NCBI GenBank assembly: GCA_020200135.1
Contig: JAIVJI010000040.1
Location: 1-37,651, forward strand
Source: Acidobacteriota bacterium
GTDB lineage: Bacteria > Acidobacteriota > Blastocatellia > Pyrinomonadales > Pyrinomonadaceae
Direction: 5' to 3'
Length of the DNA: 37,651 nucleotides
The translations under genes and the position numbers were made by a program. How positions within the stretch are numbered: the stretch's first letter is position 1; each line of letters opens with the position of its first letter. Of the stretch, positions 1 to 9,773 are shown piece by piece. The notes beneath the pieces were generated by a model. That model had not been told where the DNA came from. It was given only the letters and a program-made list of their open reading frames with translations, and did not search any database.

Positions 1-2
1 GC

Positions 3-1916
3 AAGATTATTGAGAAATTCAAGTTCGAGGAGGAGATCGAAAAGCTCGACGAGGCCAACCGCCTTTTTGAAGTCATGAAGGAAGTTGCGGCCGTCGATCT
101 TCATCCCAAAAGGATTCCTAACATCGAGATGGGTTACATCTTCGAGGACCTCGTCCGCCGCTTCAACGAGCAGGCCAACGAGGAAGCCGGGGATCATTTC
201 ACCCCGCGCGAAGTAATCAAGCTCATCGTCAACATGCTCTTCACCTACGATGATCTTGTTTACAAGGAAGGCAAGGTCATCAAAATCTATGATCCGACCG
301 CAGGGACGGGCGGAATGCTCTCTGAGTCGGAGAAGCTAATCAAAGACCCTGAGACCGGCCTCAACCCCGACGCTAACCTCGAACTCTACGGTCAGGAATA
401 CAACCCGGAATCCTACGCCATCTGCGGCTCTGACCTGATGATTAAAGGTGAGGACGCAACCAATATCGTCTATGGCAACACCCTCGGCACGGGCAAGGCG
501 AAGGAGGGTTTTGTTGACGGTGACGGCCACCCCGACGAACAGTTTCACTACATGCTTGCCAATCCGCCCTTCGGGGTTGAGTGGAAGCCGGAGAAGGATC
601 ACGTCACGAAGGAACACAACGAGTTCGGATTCAAGGGACGATTCGGCCCCGGGCTGCCGCGCATCAACGACGGCGCGTTGCTCTTTCTGTTGCACATGAT
701 CTCGAAGATGCGCCCTGCGCCCGAAGATGGCGGCGAGGGCTCCCGCATCGGCATCGTCTTCAACGGCTCGCCCCTCTTCACCGGGGACGCCGGAGGCGGC
801 GAGAGCAACATCCGTCGGTGGATCATCGAAAACGACATGCTCGAAGCAGTCATCGGGCTGCCGGATCAGCTCTTCTACAATACAGGCATCTTTACCTACG
901 TCTGGATCGTCACGAATCGAAAACGCTCCGACCGCGCCGGCAAGGTACAGCTTATTAACGGCACCGAGTTCGCTTGGAAAATGAAGAAGAGTCTCGGCGA
1001 CAAGCGTAAGCGCATCGGCGACGGCACTGACGCCACGCCCAATCACATCGAGGTGCTGACGAAGCTCTACGGCGGGTTTAAGAATGACGTGCGAATGACC
1101 CTCGCCGAAATTCAGACCAACGTTGACCCGAAGCGTGACCAAACTAAGAGCGTTTACGTCAGCAAGATTTTCGACAACCGCGAGTTCGGTTACCTCAAGA
1201 TCACGGTGGAGCGCCCGCTGCGCCTGAACTTCGCCGTGACAGACGAACGCATCGAACGCTTCAAGCAGACCGGAGCCTTCGTTAATCTCGCCATCTCAAG
1301 GAAGCGCAAGAATAAGAAGGAGATTCTTGAGGAAATCCTCGTGGGCGAGCAAGCACAGGCTGCTATCCTCGAAGTGCTTGACCGTTTGAAGCCTGACTTC
1401 GCCAACGGTGAGCTGATCAAAGACCGCAGCGTCTTTCAGAAGCAGTTGACTGCTGCCTTCAAGGATGCCGAGATCACGCTAGACAGCCCGCTCAGAACTG
1501 CCTTGCTTGCTCCCGGAAGTCTCGGCGAAAGAGACCCGACCGCGGAAATCTGCACCGACGCCAAAGGCAACCCGGAGCCTGACCCCGAATTGCGGGATAC
1601 GGAAAACGTACCGTTGCCGGAAGACATTAGTTTGCCGCTGCCGCTGGATTATGAGGGTAAGAAAAACAAGGGCAAAGTAGACAACAGCGCGCTGCTCAAA
1701 CTAGTGCGGGAGCACTGCGAAGATTATCTCAAGGCTGAAGTTCTGCCGTATCGCCCGGACGCATGGATAGATCACGGAAAGACGAAGGTCGGCTATGAAA
1801 TCCCCTTCAACCGCCACTTCTACCAGTACGAGCCTCCGCGTCCGCTGGACGACATTGAGGCAGACATCGAGGGACTGGAAAGGGAGATCATGGCGATGCT
1901 GAAGGAGGTGGTGTGA
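3..1916 (+). CDS. hsdM: Type I restriction-modification DNA methyltransferase subunit HsdM (5' truncated by window edge)
   Basis: This is the modification subunit of a type I restriction-modification system: it transfers a methyl group from S-adenosylmethionine to adenine in the site chosen by HsdS and is needed for both methylation and cleavage. The frame is open from base 3, so the gene begins outside the window; residue numbers here count from the in-frame ATG at 75. The SAM-binding motif DPTAGTGGM lies at about residues 73-81 and the catalytic N6-adenine motif NPPF at 163-166. The stretch HFTPREVIKLIV just before motif I is typical of HsdM. The C-terminal third is long and charged, and ends in a helical segment. 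The stop overlaps the start of hsdS, so this is the first visible gene of an hsdM-hsdS-hsdR operon. Family assignment is secure. Confidence 0.96.
   Translation, partial: KIIEKFKFEEEIEKLDEANRLFEVMKEVAAVDLHPKRIPNIEMGYIFEDLVRRFNEQANEEAGDHFTPREVIKLIVNMLFTYDDLVYKEGKVIKIYDPTAGTGGMLSESEKLIKDPETGLNPDANLELYGQEYNPESYAICGSDLMIKGEDATNIVYGNTLGTGKAKEGFVDGDGHPDEQFHYMLANPPFGVEWKPEKDHVTKEHNEFGFKGRFGPGLPRINDGALLFLLHMISKMRPAPEDGGEGSRIGIVFNGSPLFTGDAGGGESNIRRWIIENDMLEAVIGLPDQLFYNTGIFTYVWIVTNRKRSDRAGKVQLINGTEFAWKMKKSLGDKRKRIGDGTDATPNHIEVLTKLYGGFKNDVRMTLAEIQTNVDPKRDQTKSVYVSKIFDNREFGYLKITVERPLRLNFAVTDERIERFKQTGAFVNLAISRKRKNKKEILEEILVGEQAQAAILEVLDRLKPDFANGELIKDRSVFQKQLTAAFKDAEITLDSPLRTALLAPGSLGERDPTAEICTDAKGNPEPDPELRDTENVPLPEDISLPLPLDYEGKKNKGKVDNSALLKLVREHCEDYLKAEVLPYRPDAWIDHGKTKVGYEIPFNRHFYQYEPPRPLDDIEADIEGLEREIMAMLKEVV
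1902..1910 (+). promoter_or_regulatory. Ribosome binding site for hsdS inside the end of hsdM
   Basis: AAGGAGGTG is a near-perfect Shine-Dalgarno sequence within the last codons of hsdM. It sits five bases before the ATG at 1916, which shares its A with the TGA stop of hsdM. This favours ATG 1916 over the overlapping GTG at 1913 as the hsdS start, and points to translational coupling. Confidence 0.75.
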
Positions 1917-3265
1917 TGAGCAGTAATGCGATTCTCACCGTGGATATTGAGCCCTTACACGATCTCCCCGAGCGGTGGAGACATGAGCGTATCCACAATG
2001 TAGCGTCTCTCCGAACAAGTAATGTCAACAAAAAGTCGGAAGAAGACGAGAATCCGGTTCAGCTCTGTAATTACACAGATGTTTACTACAACGACAGGAT
2101 TACCGCAGAGATTGACTTCATGCAGGCAACTGCAAGCGAAGCAGAGATTGAGCGGTTTTCACTCGAACCGGGTGATGTTGTTATAACAAAAGACTCGGAG
2201 AGTCCCGACGATATTGGTGTGCCAGCGTTAATCGCGGAGAAAATAGACGATCTCGTTTGCGGTTATCACTTGACGATTCTTCGCCCCTTTGAATCAGTCA
2301 TCATTGGAAGATACCTGTTCTACGCACTTGCATCGAGGCTCAGTGCTTATCAATTTTATCTGGCTGCGAATGGCGTCACCAGATTCGGGCTCACATATCA
2401 GGGAACCAAGAATTTGCGTATTGGATTCCCTCCACTCTCCGATCAAGAACGGATTGCCGATTTTCTGGACTATAAGACAGCGAAGATTGATGCGTTGATT
2501 GCCAAAAAGCGGGAGTTGATTGAGAAGCTCAAGGAACAGCGCATCGCGGTCATTACCCAAGCCGTCACCCAGGGACTCGACCCCACTGCTCCTATGCGCG
2601 ACTCCGGCGTCGATTGGCTTGGCCAAGTGCCGAAACATTGGGCGGTAAAACGGTTGCGTTACTGCACAGAATTGGTAACCAGTGGGTCCCGCGGTTGGGC
2701 GAAATACTTTTCGGATTCTGGCAGCCTGTTCTTGAGAATTACTAACCTCAATAGAGAGTCAATTTCACTTCGACTTGAGGACGTTGAAAGAGTTGACCCT
2801 CCTGATGGAGCAGAAGGAGCGCGCACCCTCACGCAGCCTGGTGACTTGCTGATATCAATTACTGCTGATCTTGGCTCGGTTGCGGTCGTTCCTAAGACAC
2901 TTGAACCTGCTTACGTAAGTCAGCATTTAGCACTCGTTCGCCCCGAAGCGAATACTGTCATTCCTGATTGGATCGCTCTTTCAGTGTTTTCACACTCAGG
3001 CAAAAGCCAATTACTCACTGCGGGGTATGGGGGAACGAAGATTCAGCTCAACTTAAATGACATTAAAGAGATAGTATTTTGCCATCCGCCGTTAGAGGAT
3101 GAACAGCGACAAATCCTCGGAGATGTCATTCGCAAAACAGATAGGATAGACCGGCTCATTTCGACAATCCATCAAGCAATCAAGCGCCTCACGGAATACC
3201 GCACCGCCCTCATCACCGCTGCGACCACCGGCAAGATTGACGTGCGGAGAATAAAGTTAGGGTAA
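1916..3265 (+). CDS. hsdS: Type I restriction-modification specificity subunit HsdS
   Basis: HsdS recognises the bipartite DNA target and holds HsdM and HsdR together. The protein (about 449 aa) has the usual duplicated layout. A first target-recognition domain (about residues 10-180) ends in the conserved FPPLSDQERIADFLD segment, followed by a helical spacer (KIDALIAKKRELIEKLKEQR). A second target-recognition domain begins near GVDWLGQVPKHW and ends in CHPPLEDEQRQILGDVI plus another helical spacer. The C-terminus EYRTALITAATTGKIDVR is typical of the family. The two recognition domains differ from each other, as expected for an asymmetric target, but the target itself cannot be read from sequence. 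The start is ATG 1916, coupled to the hsdM stop. Base composition is more AT-rich than hsdM and hsdR, common for the exchangeable HsdS. Confidence 0.95.
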   Translation: MSSNAILTVDIEPLHDLPERWRHERIHNVASLRTSNVNKKSEEDENPVQLCNYTDVYYNDRITAEIDFMQATASEAEIERFSLEPGDVVITKDSESPDDIGVPALIAEKIDDLVCGYHLTILRPFESVIIGRYLFYALASRLSAYQFYLAANGVTRFGLTYQGTKNLRIGFPPLSDQERIADFLDYKTAKIDALIAKKRELIEKLKEQRIAVITQAVTQGLDPTAPMRDSGVDWLGQVPKHWAVKRLRYCTELVTSGSRGWAKYFSDSGSLFLRITNLNRESISLRLEDVERVDPPDGAEGARTLTQPGDLLISITADLGSVAVVPKTLEPAYVSQHLALVRPEANTVIPDWIALSVFSHSGKSQLLTAGYGGTKIQLNLNDIKEIVFCHPPLEDEQRQILGDVIRKTDRIDRLISTIHQAIKRLTEYRTALITAATTGKIDVRRIKLG

Positions 3266-6200
3266 TTGAAAATCGCTATGAAAAAGCACACCGAAGCCCG
3301 CCTTGAAGACGCCATCATTGACGACCTCACCACCCGCGGAGGCTACGTCTTCGTTGACTACAACAAGGGGAAAACGGCAGGCCGGTACGACAAACAACGC
3401 GCCCTCGATCCCACGCTCGTGCTCGATTTCATCCAGTCCACGCAGGAAAAGGTTTGGAAGAGTCTGGAAGCTATCCACGGAGCAGAGACGGGCAAGATAG
3501 TGCTGGATCATCTGGGAAAGGAACTTGATGCCAAGGGGATGCTTAAAGTCCTGCGACAGGGCTTCAAGTGCTACGGTAAGAAACTGCGCGTGGCGACGTT
3601 CGCGCCCAACAATCGTTTGAACCCGGATACGCTGGCGCTCTATGAGAAGAACGTGCTGAGCGTGACCGGGCAGCTTTATTACAGCGAGGCCAACTCCAAC
3701 TCTCTCGATCTGGCGCTCTTCCTCAACGGCTTGCCCGTCGCCACTGCCGAATTGAAGAATCCGCTCTCCGGGCAGACCGTGGAAGACGCCAAGCGGCAGT
3801 ATAAGAAAGACCGCGACCAACGGGAATTGATCTTTGAATTCAAGAAACGCGCGTTAGTGCATTTCGCCGTGGATCAGGATCAAGTTTTCACGGCCACGCG
3901 TCTGAGCGGCGACAAGACCCACTTCCTCCCCTTCAACCTCGGCGATGAAGAAGGCCATGCCGGAAATCCTCGGGCAGTTGATGGCGGCTATCGCACCGCC
4001 TACCTGTGGCGGGAAGTATGGCAGCGAGACAGCCTTCTCGACATTCTGGGACGCTTCATGCACCTGCAAGTGGAAGAGAAGCGTATCCTGACAGACGAAG
4101 GAATCAAGAAGATCGCGAAAGAGACGATGATCTTCCCTCGCTATCACCAGCTTGCCTCCGTCCGTAAGCTGGTTAGCCACGCAAAAGCCAACGGCCCCGG
4201 CAGAAACTACCTGATCCAGCATTCCGCCGGCTCAGGTAAATCGAACTCAATCGCCTGGCTGGCTCACCGCCTCTCGGTTCTGCACGACGCTGCTGACAAG
4301 AAAATCTTTGATTCGGTCGTCGTCGTCACAGATCGCCGGGTGCTCGACCAGCAGCTTCAGAACACCATCTACCAGTTTGAGCATAAACAGGGCGTAGTGC
4401 AGAAGATAGACGAGGACACGCGCCAGCTCGTTCAGTCTCTAGCCCACGGCACGCCGATCATCATCACCACCCTGCAAAAGTTCCCCTTCATTGCCGAGAC
4501 ATTGGAGAAGCTGCGCGAAGAGGATTATCCAGGTCTCTCCATCTCCACGAAGGACAAGCAATTCGCTGTCATCGTTGACGAGGCGCACAGCTCCCAATCC
4601 GGCGAAAGCGCCATGGAACTTAAAGGGGTGCTCAATGCCGACCGGATTCAAGCGGAAGCGGCCAGCTACGCGGCTGAACAAGGGCTGGATGAAGATGATG
4701 ACGCAGACCATCTCGCAGGCGTAGTGCGAGAGATGATGAGACGCGGAAAGCAACCGAACCTCAGCTTTTTCGCTTTCACCGCCACACCGAAATACAAGAC
4801 TAAGAAGGTCTTTGACGAGCCGGGGCCGACCGGCGAGGCGCCGTTCCATCTCTACACGATGCGGCAGGCCATTGAGGAGAAGTTCATCCTCGACGTGTTG
4901 AAAAACTACATTACCTACGAAGCCTATTTCCGCATCGTGAAGGCGACTGAGAAAGACGTGCATGTCGAGCGCAAGAAGGCGGCACGCGCATTGGCCCGCA
5001 TCCTGACTCTACATCCGCACAACCTGGCCTCGAAGACCGAGGTGATAGTGGAGCATTTTCGCACCCACGTGAAACACAAAATCGGAGGACGCGCCAAGGC
5101 CATGGTCGTCACCGATTCCCGGCTGCATGCAGTGCGCTACAAGCAGTCTTTCGACAAATACATCGCCGAGAAGGGATATACCGATATCAAGTCGCTGGTA
5201 GCATTCTCAGGCGTTGTCGAAGACCCCGATTTCCCCGGTAAGACCTGGACCGAGGTCTCTATGAACGTCGGCATCAAAGAGAGCGAGCTGCCCGAGAGGT
5301 TCGACAGCCACGAGTACCAAATCCTTCTGGTGGCTGAGAAGTATCAGACTGGCTATGACCAGCCGCTCCTTCACACGATGTATGTCGACAAGAAGCTGAC
5401 TGGGTTACAAGCGGTACAGACGCTTTCAAGACTGAACCGAACCTTCCCCGGGAAAGAAGACACCTTCATCCTGGATTTCCGCAACAAGCCCGAAGAAATA
5501 TTCAAATACTTCAAGCCCTATTACGAAGACACGCCGACAGAGCCTCTGACAGACCCGCAGCATCTCTACCGCCTACAACACCAGATCGACGAGACCGGCC
5601 TCGTCTTCGAAGAAGAGGTGAAGGTGTTTTGTGCCGTATATTTCAAGCCGCAGCGCAAGGAAACTGTTCACGATCACGCCAGGATGAATGGCATCCTTGA
5701 TCAAGCGGTGGATCGCTTCAAAGAATTCACCGAGGAAAAACGCGAGGAAGTGAAGACGCTGTTGGTCAACTTCCGGAACATGTACGGCTTCCTCTCCCAA
5801 GTCATCCCCTATCAGGACTCCGACCTCGAACAGCTCTACACCTACTTACGTTTCCTACTTACAAAGCTGCCCAAGCGTGAATTAGGCCCGGACTACCACT
5901 TGGAAGAAGAGATTGAACTGCAATACTACCGATTGCAAAAGATAAGCGAAGGTCGGATCGACCTTTCTGGCGGCGACACGCATCCGCTCAAAGGGCCTAG
6001 CGATGTTGGGACAGGACAGGATGATGAGACGATCCGTCTCTCGGAACTCATTGACATCCTAAACGAGCGATTCGGTACCGACTTTACCCAAGCCGACCAG
6101 CTTTTCTTCGATCAAATTCAGGAAGAGGCTGTCGAAAACGAAGCCCTCAAAAAGGCAGCAGCCGCAAACTCCAAAGAAGATTTCCGCTACGTCTTCGAGA

Positions 6201-6388
6201 AAGCCTTCGAGGGTCTCATCATTGACCGGATGGAGGGAAACGAGGAGATCTTCGCGAGACTCATGAGCGACGGCGAATTTCGCAAGCTGGCCTCCGAGTA
6301 CCTCTTGAACAAAGTTTATAATGCGTTGCAAAGCGAGAGCCGTGATGATATTGCCATGGAAAAAGAAAACGCCAGCATGAGGACTTGA
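3266..6388 (+). CDS. hsdR: Type I restriction endonuclease subunit HsdR
   Basis: HsdR is the motor and nuclease subunit that translocates and cuts unmethylated DNA. The N-terminal nuclease shows a PD-(D/E)xK pattern: D148 in a LDLALF strand, then E162-L-K164 in ATAELKN. The SF2 helicase part has Walker A (SAGSGKSN, about 320-327), DEAH (438-441) and the motif III segment FFAFTATPK. A later helicase motif reads VQTLSRLNRT. Length (1040 aa) is normal. The TTG at 3266 follows the hsdS stop with no gap; the ATG at 3278 is an equally plausible start. The gene ends one base before the next gene, so hsdM, hsdS, hsdR and the NACHT gene read as one operon. No damage is visible, and the restriction system looks intact apart from the part of hsdM outside the window. 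Confidence 0.96.
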   Translation: MKIAMKKHTEARLEDAIIDDLTTRGGYVFVDYNKGKTAGRYDKQRALDPTLVLDFIQSTQEKVWKSLEAIHGAETGKIVLDHLGKELDAKGMLKVLRQGFKCYGKKLRVATFAPNNRLNPDTLALYEKNVLSVTGQLYYSEANSNSLDLALFLNGLPVATAELKNPLSGQTVEDAKRQYKKDRDQRELIFEFKKRALVHFAVDQDQVFTATRLSGDKTHFLPFNLGDEEGHAGNPRAVDGGYRTAYLWREVWQRDSLLDILGRFMHLQVEEKRILTDEGIKKIAKETMIFPRYHQLASVRKLVSHAKANGPGRNYLIQHSAGSGKSNSIAWLAHRLSVLHDAADKKIFDSVVVVTDRRVLDQQLQNTIYQFEHKQGVVQKIDEDTRQLVQSLAHGTPIIITTLQKFPFIAETLEKLREEDYPGLSISTKDKQFAVIVDEAHSSQSGESAMELKGVLNADRIQAEAASYAAEQGLDEDDDADHLAGVVREMMRRGKQPNLSFFAFTATPKYKTKKVFDEPGPTGEAPFHLYTMRQAIEEKFILDVLKNYITYEAYFRIVKATEKDVHVERKKAARALARILTLHPHNLASKTEVIVEHFRTHVKHKIGGRAKAMVVTDSRLHAVRYKQSFDKYIAEKGYTDIKSLVAFSGVVEDPDFPGKTWTEVSMNVGIKESELPERFDSHEYQILLVAEKYQTGYDQPLLHTMYVDKKLTGLQAVQTLSRLNRTFPGKEDTFILDFRNKPEEIFKYFKPYYEDTPTEPLTDPQHLYRLQHQIDETGLVFEEEVKVFCAVYFKPQRKETVHDHARMNGILDQAVDRFKEFTEEKREEVKTLLVNFRNMYGFLSQVIPYQDSDLEQLYTYLRFLLTKLPKRELGPDYHLEEEIELQYYRLQKISEGRIDLSGGDTHPLKGPSDVGTGQDDETIRLSELIDILNERFGTDFTQADQLFFDQIQEEAVENEALKKAAAANSKEDFRYVFEKAFEGLIIDRMEGNEEIFARLMSDGEFRKLASEYLLNKVYNALQSESRDDIAMEKENASMRT

Positions 6389-6389
6389 T

Positions 6390-9089
6390 ATGACACCGGA
6401 ACCAACTGAGTTTGAGCGGACAGTTGCACAGGTCTATGGAGAGCTGGGTGCTCAGGTGGAACACAATAAGAATGTGGGTGGTTTACAGATCGATGTATTT
6501 GTAATTCAACATACCCCGGATGGATCGACTATTCGTACTGCTATTGAATGCAAAGCATATAAAGAACCCATTGGAGTTTCAATTGTTGTCGAGGCTTGTA
6601 GCAGGATAATTAATTTAAGAGCAGCAGGTCTGATCGAGAAAGGAGTGATCGTTGCTTATAGTGGGTTCACTCAGGACGCGAGAACACATTGCCAAGCTAA
6701 CTTGGTAGAGTGCTTCACTCTTCTCGACATACAGCGAAAGATTGCGGATTTCTCCGCTTATCTTAGTGACCTTGCTGTAGGAGAGAATGCTTCATTTGGG
6801 TATCGTGAACTACTAACACGCGGAACCTTTATTCCCTTAGCCGCCCAAACGGAAAAGGGGGAACCTATATCAAGCATCGTTGATTACCTAGAAAATTGGC
6901 TAGATGAACCAGGTCAATTCTTAACTATATTGGGGGAATATGGATCAGGAAAGTCTACAACGTCATGGCATATAGCTCAAAAATTAGCGAGTCAGTACCT
7001 CCGTACCAAGAGCACTAGGATTCCCATCCTAATCGACCTAAAAGGATTTAATAACAATTTTAATTTACGTACATTTCTGACTGATTTGATGCTGAATGAT
7101 AAGGGGATAAAAATACGCTCATTTTCTCTCTTTGAGAAGCTAAATAAGGAAGGCAAATTTGTAATTATCTTTGATGGTTTTGATGAGATGACAACTTATC
7201 CGGATCCCGCAATTGTGTTCAGAAATCTAGATGAGATCCTGTCACTCGCTAAGAATAAGGCGAAAGTTATTCTAACGTGTCGTTCAAGTTTCTTCAAAGA
7301 TCGTACAGATATCGAAAGGCTACAAACCGGTACAGATCTGCATAGTCTTTTACATAAGCATAAAGGTTATCAAGTGCTATTCCTTAATGGGTTTTCTGAA
7401 GAACAAGTTCAACACTATCTTTCACGGCGATATGGAGATGAGTGGGTAGATTATTTCAGGGAATTGGATCAACGGCCAAGGTTACGGACTTTAGCTGAAC
7501 GGCCCATTCTCTTACACATGATCGTTGAGACAATATCAAACTTTAAGAGTTTTGCCGCTATCAATGAGGTTCGACTCTACGAGGAATACACAAACATTTG
7601 GATCAAGCGAGATGATTGGCGTTGCAACTTAACCCCTGAGCAACGTGGTGACATATCAAAGGTATTGGCCTTTGAACTATTAAGAAATCAAGTAGGGAGT
7701 ATTCATCATAAAGAGTTAAAAGGGCGTATAGCTACTTATTTTGAAGGGGCAATAACTCCACGGACGCTTGACCAATATGCACACGAAGTCCGCACATGTA
7801 CTTTCCTCAAAAATGATATGCAAGGCTTTTATCGATTTGTGAATTTATCCTTTGCCGAGTTTCTTGCAGCTAAATACTTACTTGACCAAATTGTGCAAGG
7901 GAATATATCGCTTCTCGGTGAGTCTTTAACTCACGAAACACTCTATTTCCTTAGCGGACTTATCAATAATGAAAAGGATCTGTATCTCAAATACATCTGG
8001 GATATTATGAGAGTGGTTTCGGCTCCAGAGACAATTGACCATCAATTGAACAAGAAAATTCGCGCCGTTTCAGCTTATCTATTACTTCAATGTAAGGAAC
8101 TCCTATCCGACGCCAACTTGTCTGACGTAAGCTTTCCGGATGGTGCGAACTTGAGCGGGGCTCAAATAAGAAGGACTAACTGTTTGCGCATAAAAGGTAA
8201 GTCACTATGCTTGGATAAGGTGAATCTATCAGAATCAGATTTTAGTAACTGTGAGTTGGTTGGCTGCTCATTCAGTAAAGCGATTTTATCGGGAGCTACT
8301 TTCATTAAGGCGGAACTAACAGGTGCAGACCTATCTTCTGCGGATTTAAGGGGGACAGATTTCAGGGAAGCGATGTTAAGAGATGTCGTACTTACACCCA
8401 GCGATGTGGTGAAAGCATTGAGAAGAGATGCGCTACGAAGAATTCATAAAGAGCAATCACGTATAAGGGCGATTAAATATTTGGGGGACTACATAGGCAG
8501 AATACAGAAGGCAAGCCGTGATAGCCGCAAACAACAAAGAAATAGAAACGTTCAACGATCTGGGAAAAGGAGACAAGGCCTCATATATCTGGTTAACAAA
8601 GTGCTGGACTATGATATAGAGGATGATCAAGATACATATCTGCTATACGTATCTTCCTTTAGAGAGGAATTGACTAATGGGTTCGAAATTTTGAAGGCGA
8701 ATTATGAGAAAAAACTTAGAGAGATTGAAAATGAATTTGATATAAAGATGAAGAAGGCCAAAGATTTAGAAATTAATAGCGAACAGTCAAAATTGGGCGA
8801 AGAGCCGGCAGCGGTAACGCAACTGCGTTTGAAAACAGAGCAGAAAAAGAGGGATGTTCGAAGTAATATAAAAGCAGATCGAGAGAAACAAGAATATATC
8901 TTGCGTCAGCTTAAAGCAGTTGTGAATGAAATACAGAAATACAAGCTGATCGAGACTGAACGTAAGACTGGTAAAATTAGGGCACCCAAAGTCGACGGCG
9001 CTCTCTTCATATCAAGCTCTGGCTTAACTCAACACCAAATTGATTGGTTAGATCAAAATCATGCCATTACAAGGTACGAGGGTCTCTAG
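6390..9089 (+). CDS. Mrr-like nuclease / NACHT NTPase / pentapeptide-repeat protein (probable STAND-type antiphage protein)
   Basis: This 899-aa protein has at least four parts. Residues 1-125 resemble an Mrr/PD-(D/E)xK nuclease, with GLQIDV (D35) and AIECK (E53, K55). A NACHT NTPase follows, with Walker A GEYGSGKST (182-190) and Walker B FVIIFDGFDEM (257-267); a later FVNLSFAEFLAA segment is typical of NACHT proteins. Pentapeptide repeats of the A(D/N)Lxx type run from about 572 to 667, and the C-terminus (about 760-870) is highly charged and probably coiled coil. Proteins with NACHT cores and nuclease effectors are known bacterial defence proteins that sense infection and then degrade nucleic acid; that role is inferred here. 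The ATG lies one base after the hsdR stop, so expression is coupled to restriction. The DNA is strikingly AT-rich compared with hsdM/hsdR, suggesting separate acquisition. Confidence 0.88.
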   Translation: MTPEPTEFERTVAQVYGELGAQVEHNKNVGGLQIDVFVIQHTPDGSTIRTAIECKAYKEPIGVSIVVEACSRIINLRAAGLIEKGVIVAYSGFTQDARTHCQANLVECFTLLDIQRKIADFSAYLSDLAVGENASFGYRELLTRGTFIPLAAQTEKGEPISSIVDYLENWLDEPGQFLTILGEYGSGKSTTSWHIAQKLASQYLRTKSTRIPILIDLKGFNNNFNLRTFLTDLMLNDKGIKIRSFSLFEKLNKEGKFVIIFDGFDEMTTYPDPAIVFRNLDEILSLAKNKAKVILTCRSSFFKDRTDIERLQTGTDLHSLLHKHKGYQVLFLNGFSEEQVQHYLSRRYGDEWVDYFRELDQRPRLRTLAERPILLHMIVETISNFKSFAAINEVRLYEEYTNIWIKRDDWRCNLTPEQRGDISKVLAFELLRNQVGSIHHKELKGRIATYFEGAITPRTLDQYAHEVRTCTFLKNDMQGFYRFVNLSFAEFLAAKYLLDQIVQGNISLLGESLTHETLYFLSGLINNEKDLYLKYIWDIMRVVSAPETIDHQLNKKIRAVSAYLLLQCKELLSDANLSDVSFPDGANLSGAQIRRTNCLRIKGKSLCLDKVNLSESDFSNCELVGCSFSKAILSGATFIKAELTGADLSSADLRGTDFREAMLRDVVLTPSDVVKALRRDALRRIHKEQSRIRAIKYLGDYIGRIQKASRDSRKQQRNRNVQRSGKRRQGLIYLVNKVLDYDIEDDQDTYLLYVSSFREELTNGFEILKANYEKKLREIENEFDIKMKKAKDLEINSEQSKLGEEPAAVTQLRLKTEQKKRDVRSNIKADREKQEYILRQLKAVVNEIQKYKLIETERKTGKIRAPKVDGALFISSSGLTQHQIDWLDQNHAITRYEGL

Positions 9090-9230
9090 TTATTATGAAG
9101 GCTGGCCTTTCTATAAGTGTCTCCCGGCTCTGCCCGGCTCACACTGGGTAGTAGCAACCCACACGGATTACTCTATCCCAAGAACCACCTAATACTGGAT
9201 ATCGTCGCACGCACTCAATTGAAGAGGCGC

Positions 9231-9761
9231 TTAATTCACACTATCTTTAACGTCCTTACCAAAGATAATCTTACTCCAACCTTCTAATGTTCGATCACCT
9301 GATGATCTGGTTGGTTGAATTCGCCTCAGATATTCCCTCAATTCTTCGGCGGGCATTTTAAGGAAAGTCCGAACGAACGGTATCAACGCTTTCTCGCGCG
9401 ACGTTGATTTAACGGTGGGCAACCCATTATCTGTGGCAAAATCTCTCATCTCTCTTAGCGTTGGAAGAATGCTCCGGTTCTTCAAGCTGTCATAAAGCTC
9501 TATTAACAAGGCAGCCTTCTCAGGATCGGATTCCTCAAGCCTTGAAAGAAAGTTACCCTTTTGTGGCTTGGATCGAGATCTGCTCTTTGCCTTGGGTGTT
9601 GCTCGGTACGTCTTGGCGGTCGTACTGAGAAGATCAGCCAAGATTATTGTAAACTTTGGATTCGTGATCTGCTCACCCAATGCTTCAAAAGTCTCCGGCC
9701 CATACTTCTTGATCAATTTGGCGATGTCGGACAACAGATCAAATTCTTTGTTGTTGTTCAT
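9231..9761 (-). CDS. Uncharacterised 176-aa protein following the ParA-like gene
   Basis: I do not recognise a family. The protein starts MNNNKEFDLLSDIAK, has a helical N-terminal part, a basic Ser/Arg/Lys linker (KAKSRSRSKPQKG, about residues 57-69) and a second helical region with ALLIELYDSLKNR and EELREYLRRIQ. It is soluble, with no signal peptide or membrane segment. It is the last gene of a minus-strand set (cyclase, ParA-like, this gene), and its ATG lies 12 bases after the ParA-like stop. Its frame stays open upstream and encodes FRAFAQEFSEN just before the ATG, which looks like the lost C-terminus of the ParA-like protein. It may therefore once have been fused to, or read through from, that protein. 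By position it could be a DNA-binding or adaptor partner, but nothing in the sequence proves this. Confidence 0.7.
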   Translation of the reverse strand: MNNNKEFDLLSDIAKLIKKYGPETFEALGEQITNPKFTIILADLLSTTAKTYRATPKAKSRSRSKPQKGNFLSRLEESDPEKAALLIELYDSLKNRSILPTLREMRDFATDNGLPTVKSTSREKALIPFVRTFLKMPAEELREYLRRIQPTRSSGDRTLEGWSKIIFGKDVKDSVN

Positions 9762-9773
9762 AAACCTATTCTC

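Noticed and set aside
9090..9230. Terminator or small gene after the NACHT gene
   Set aside because: Only weak 4-5 bp stems and no T tract; no open frame with a ribosome site.
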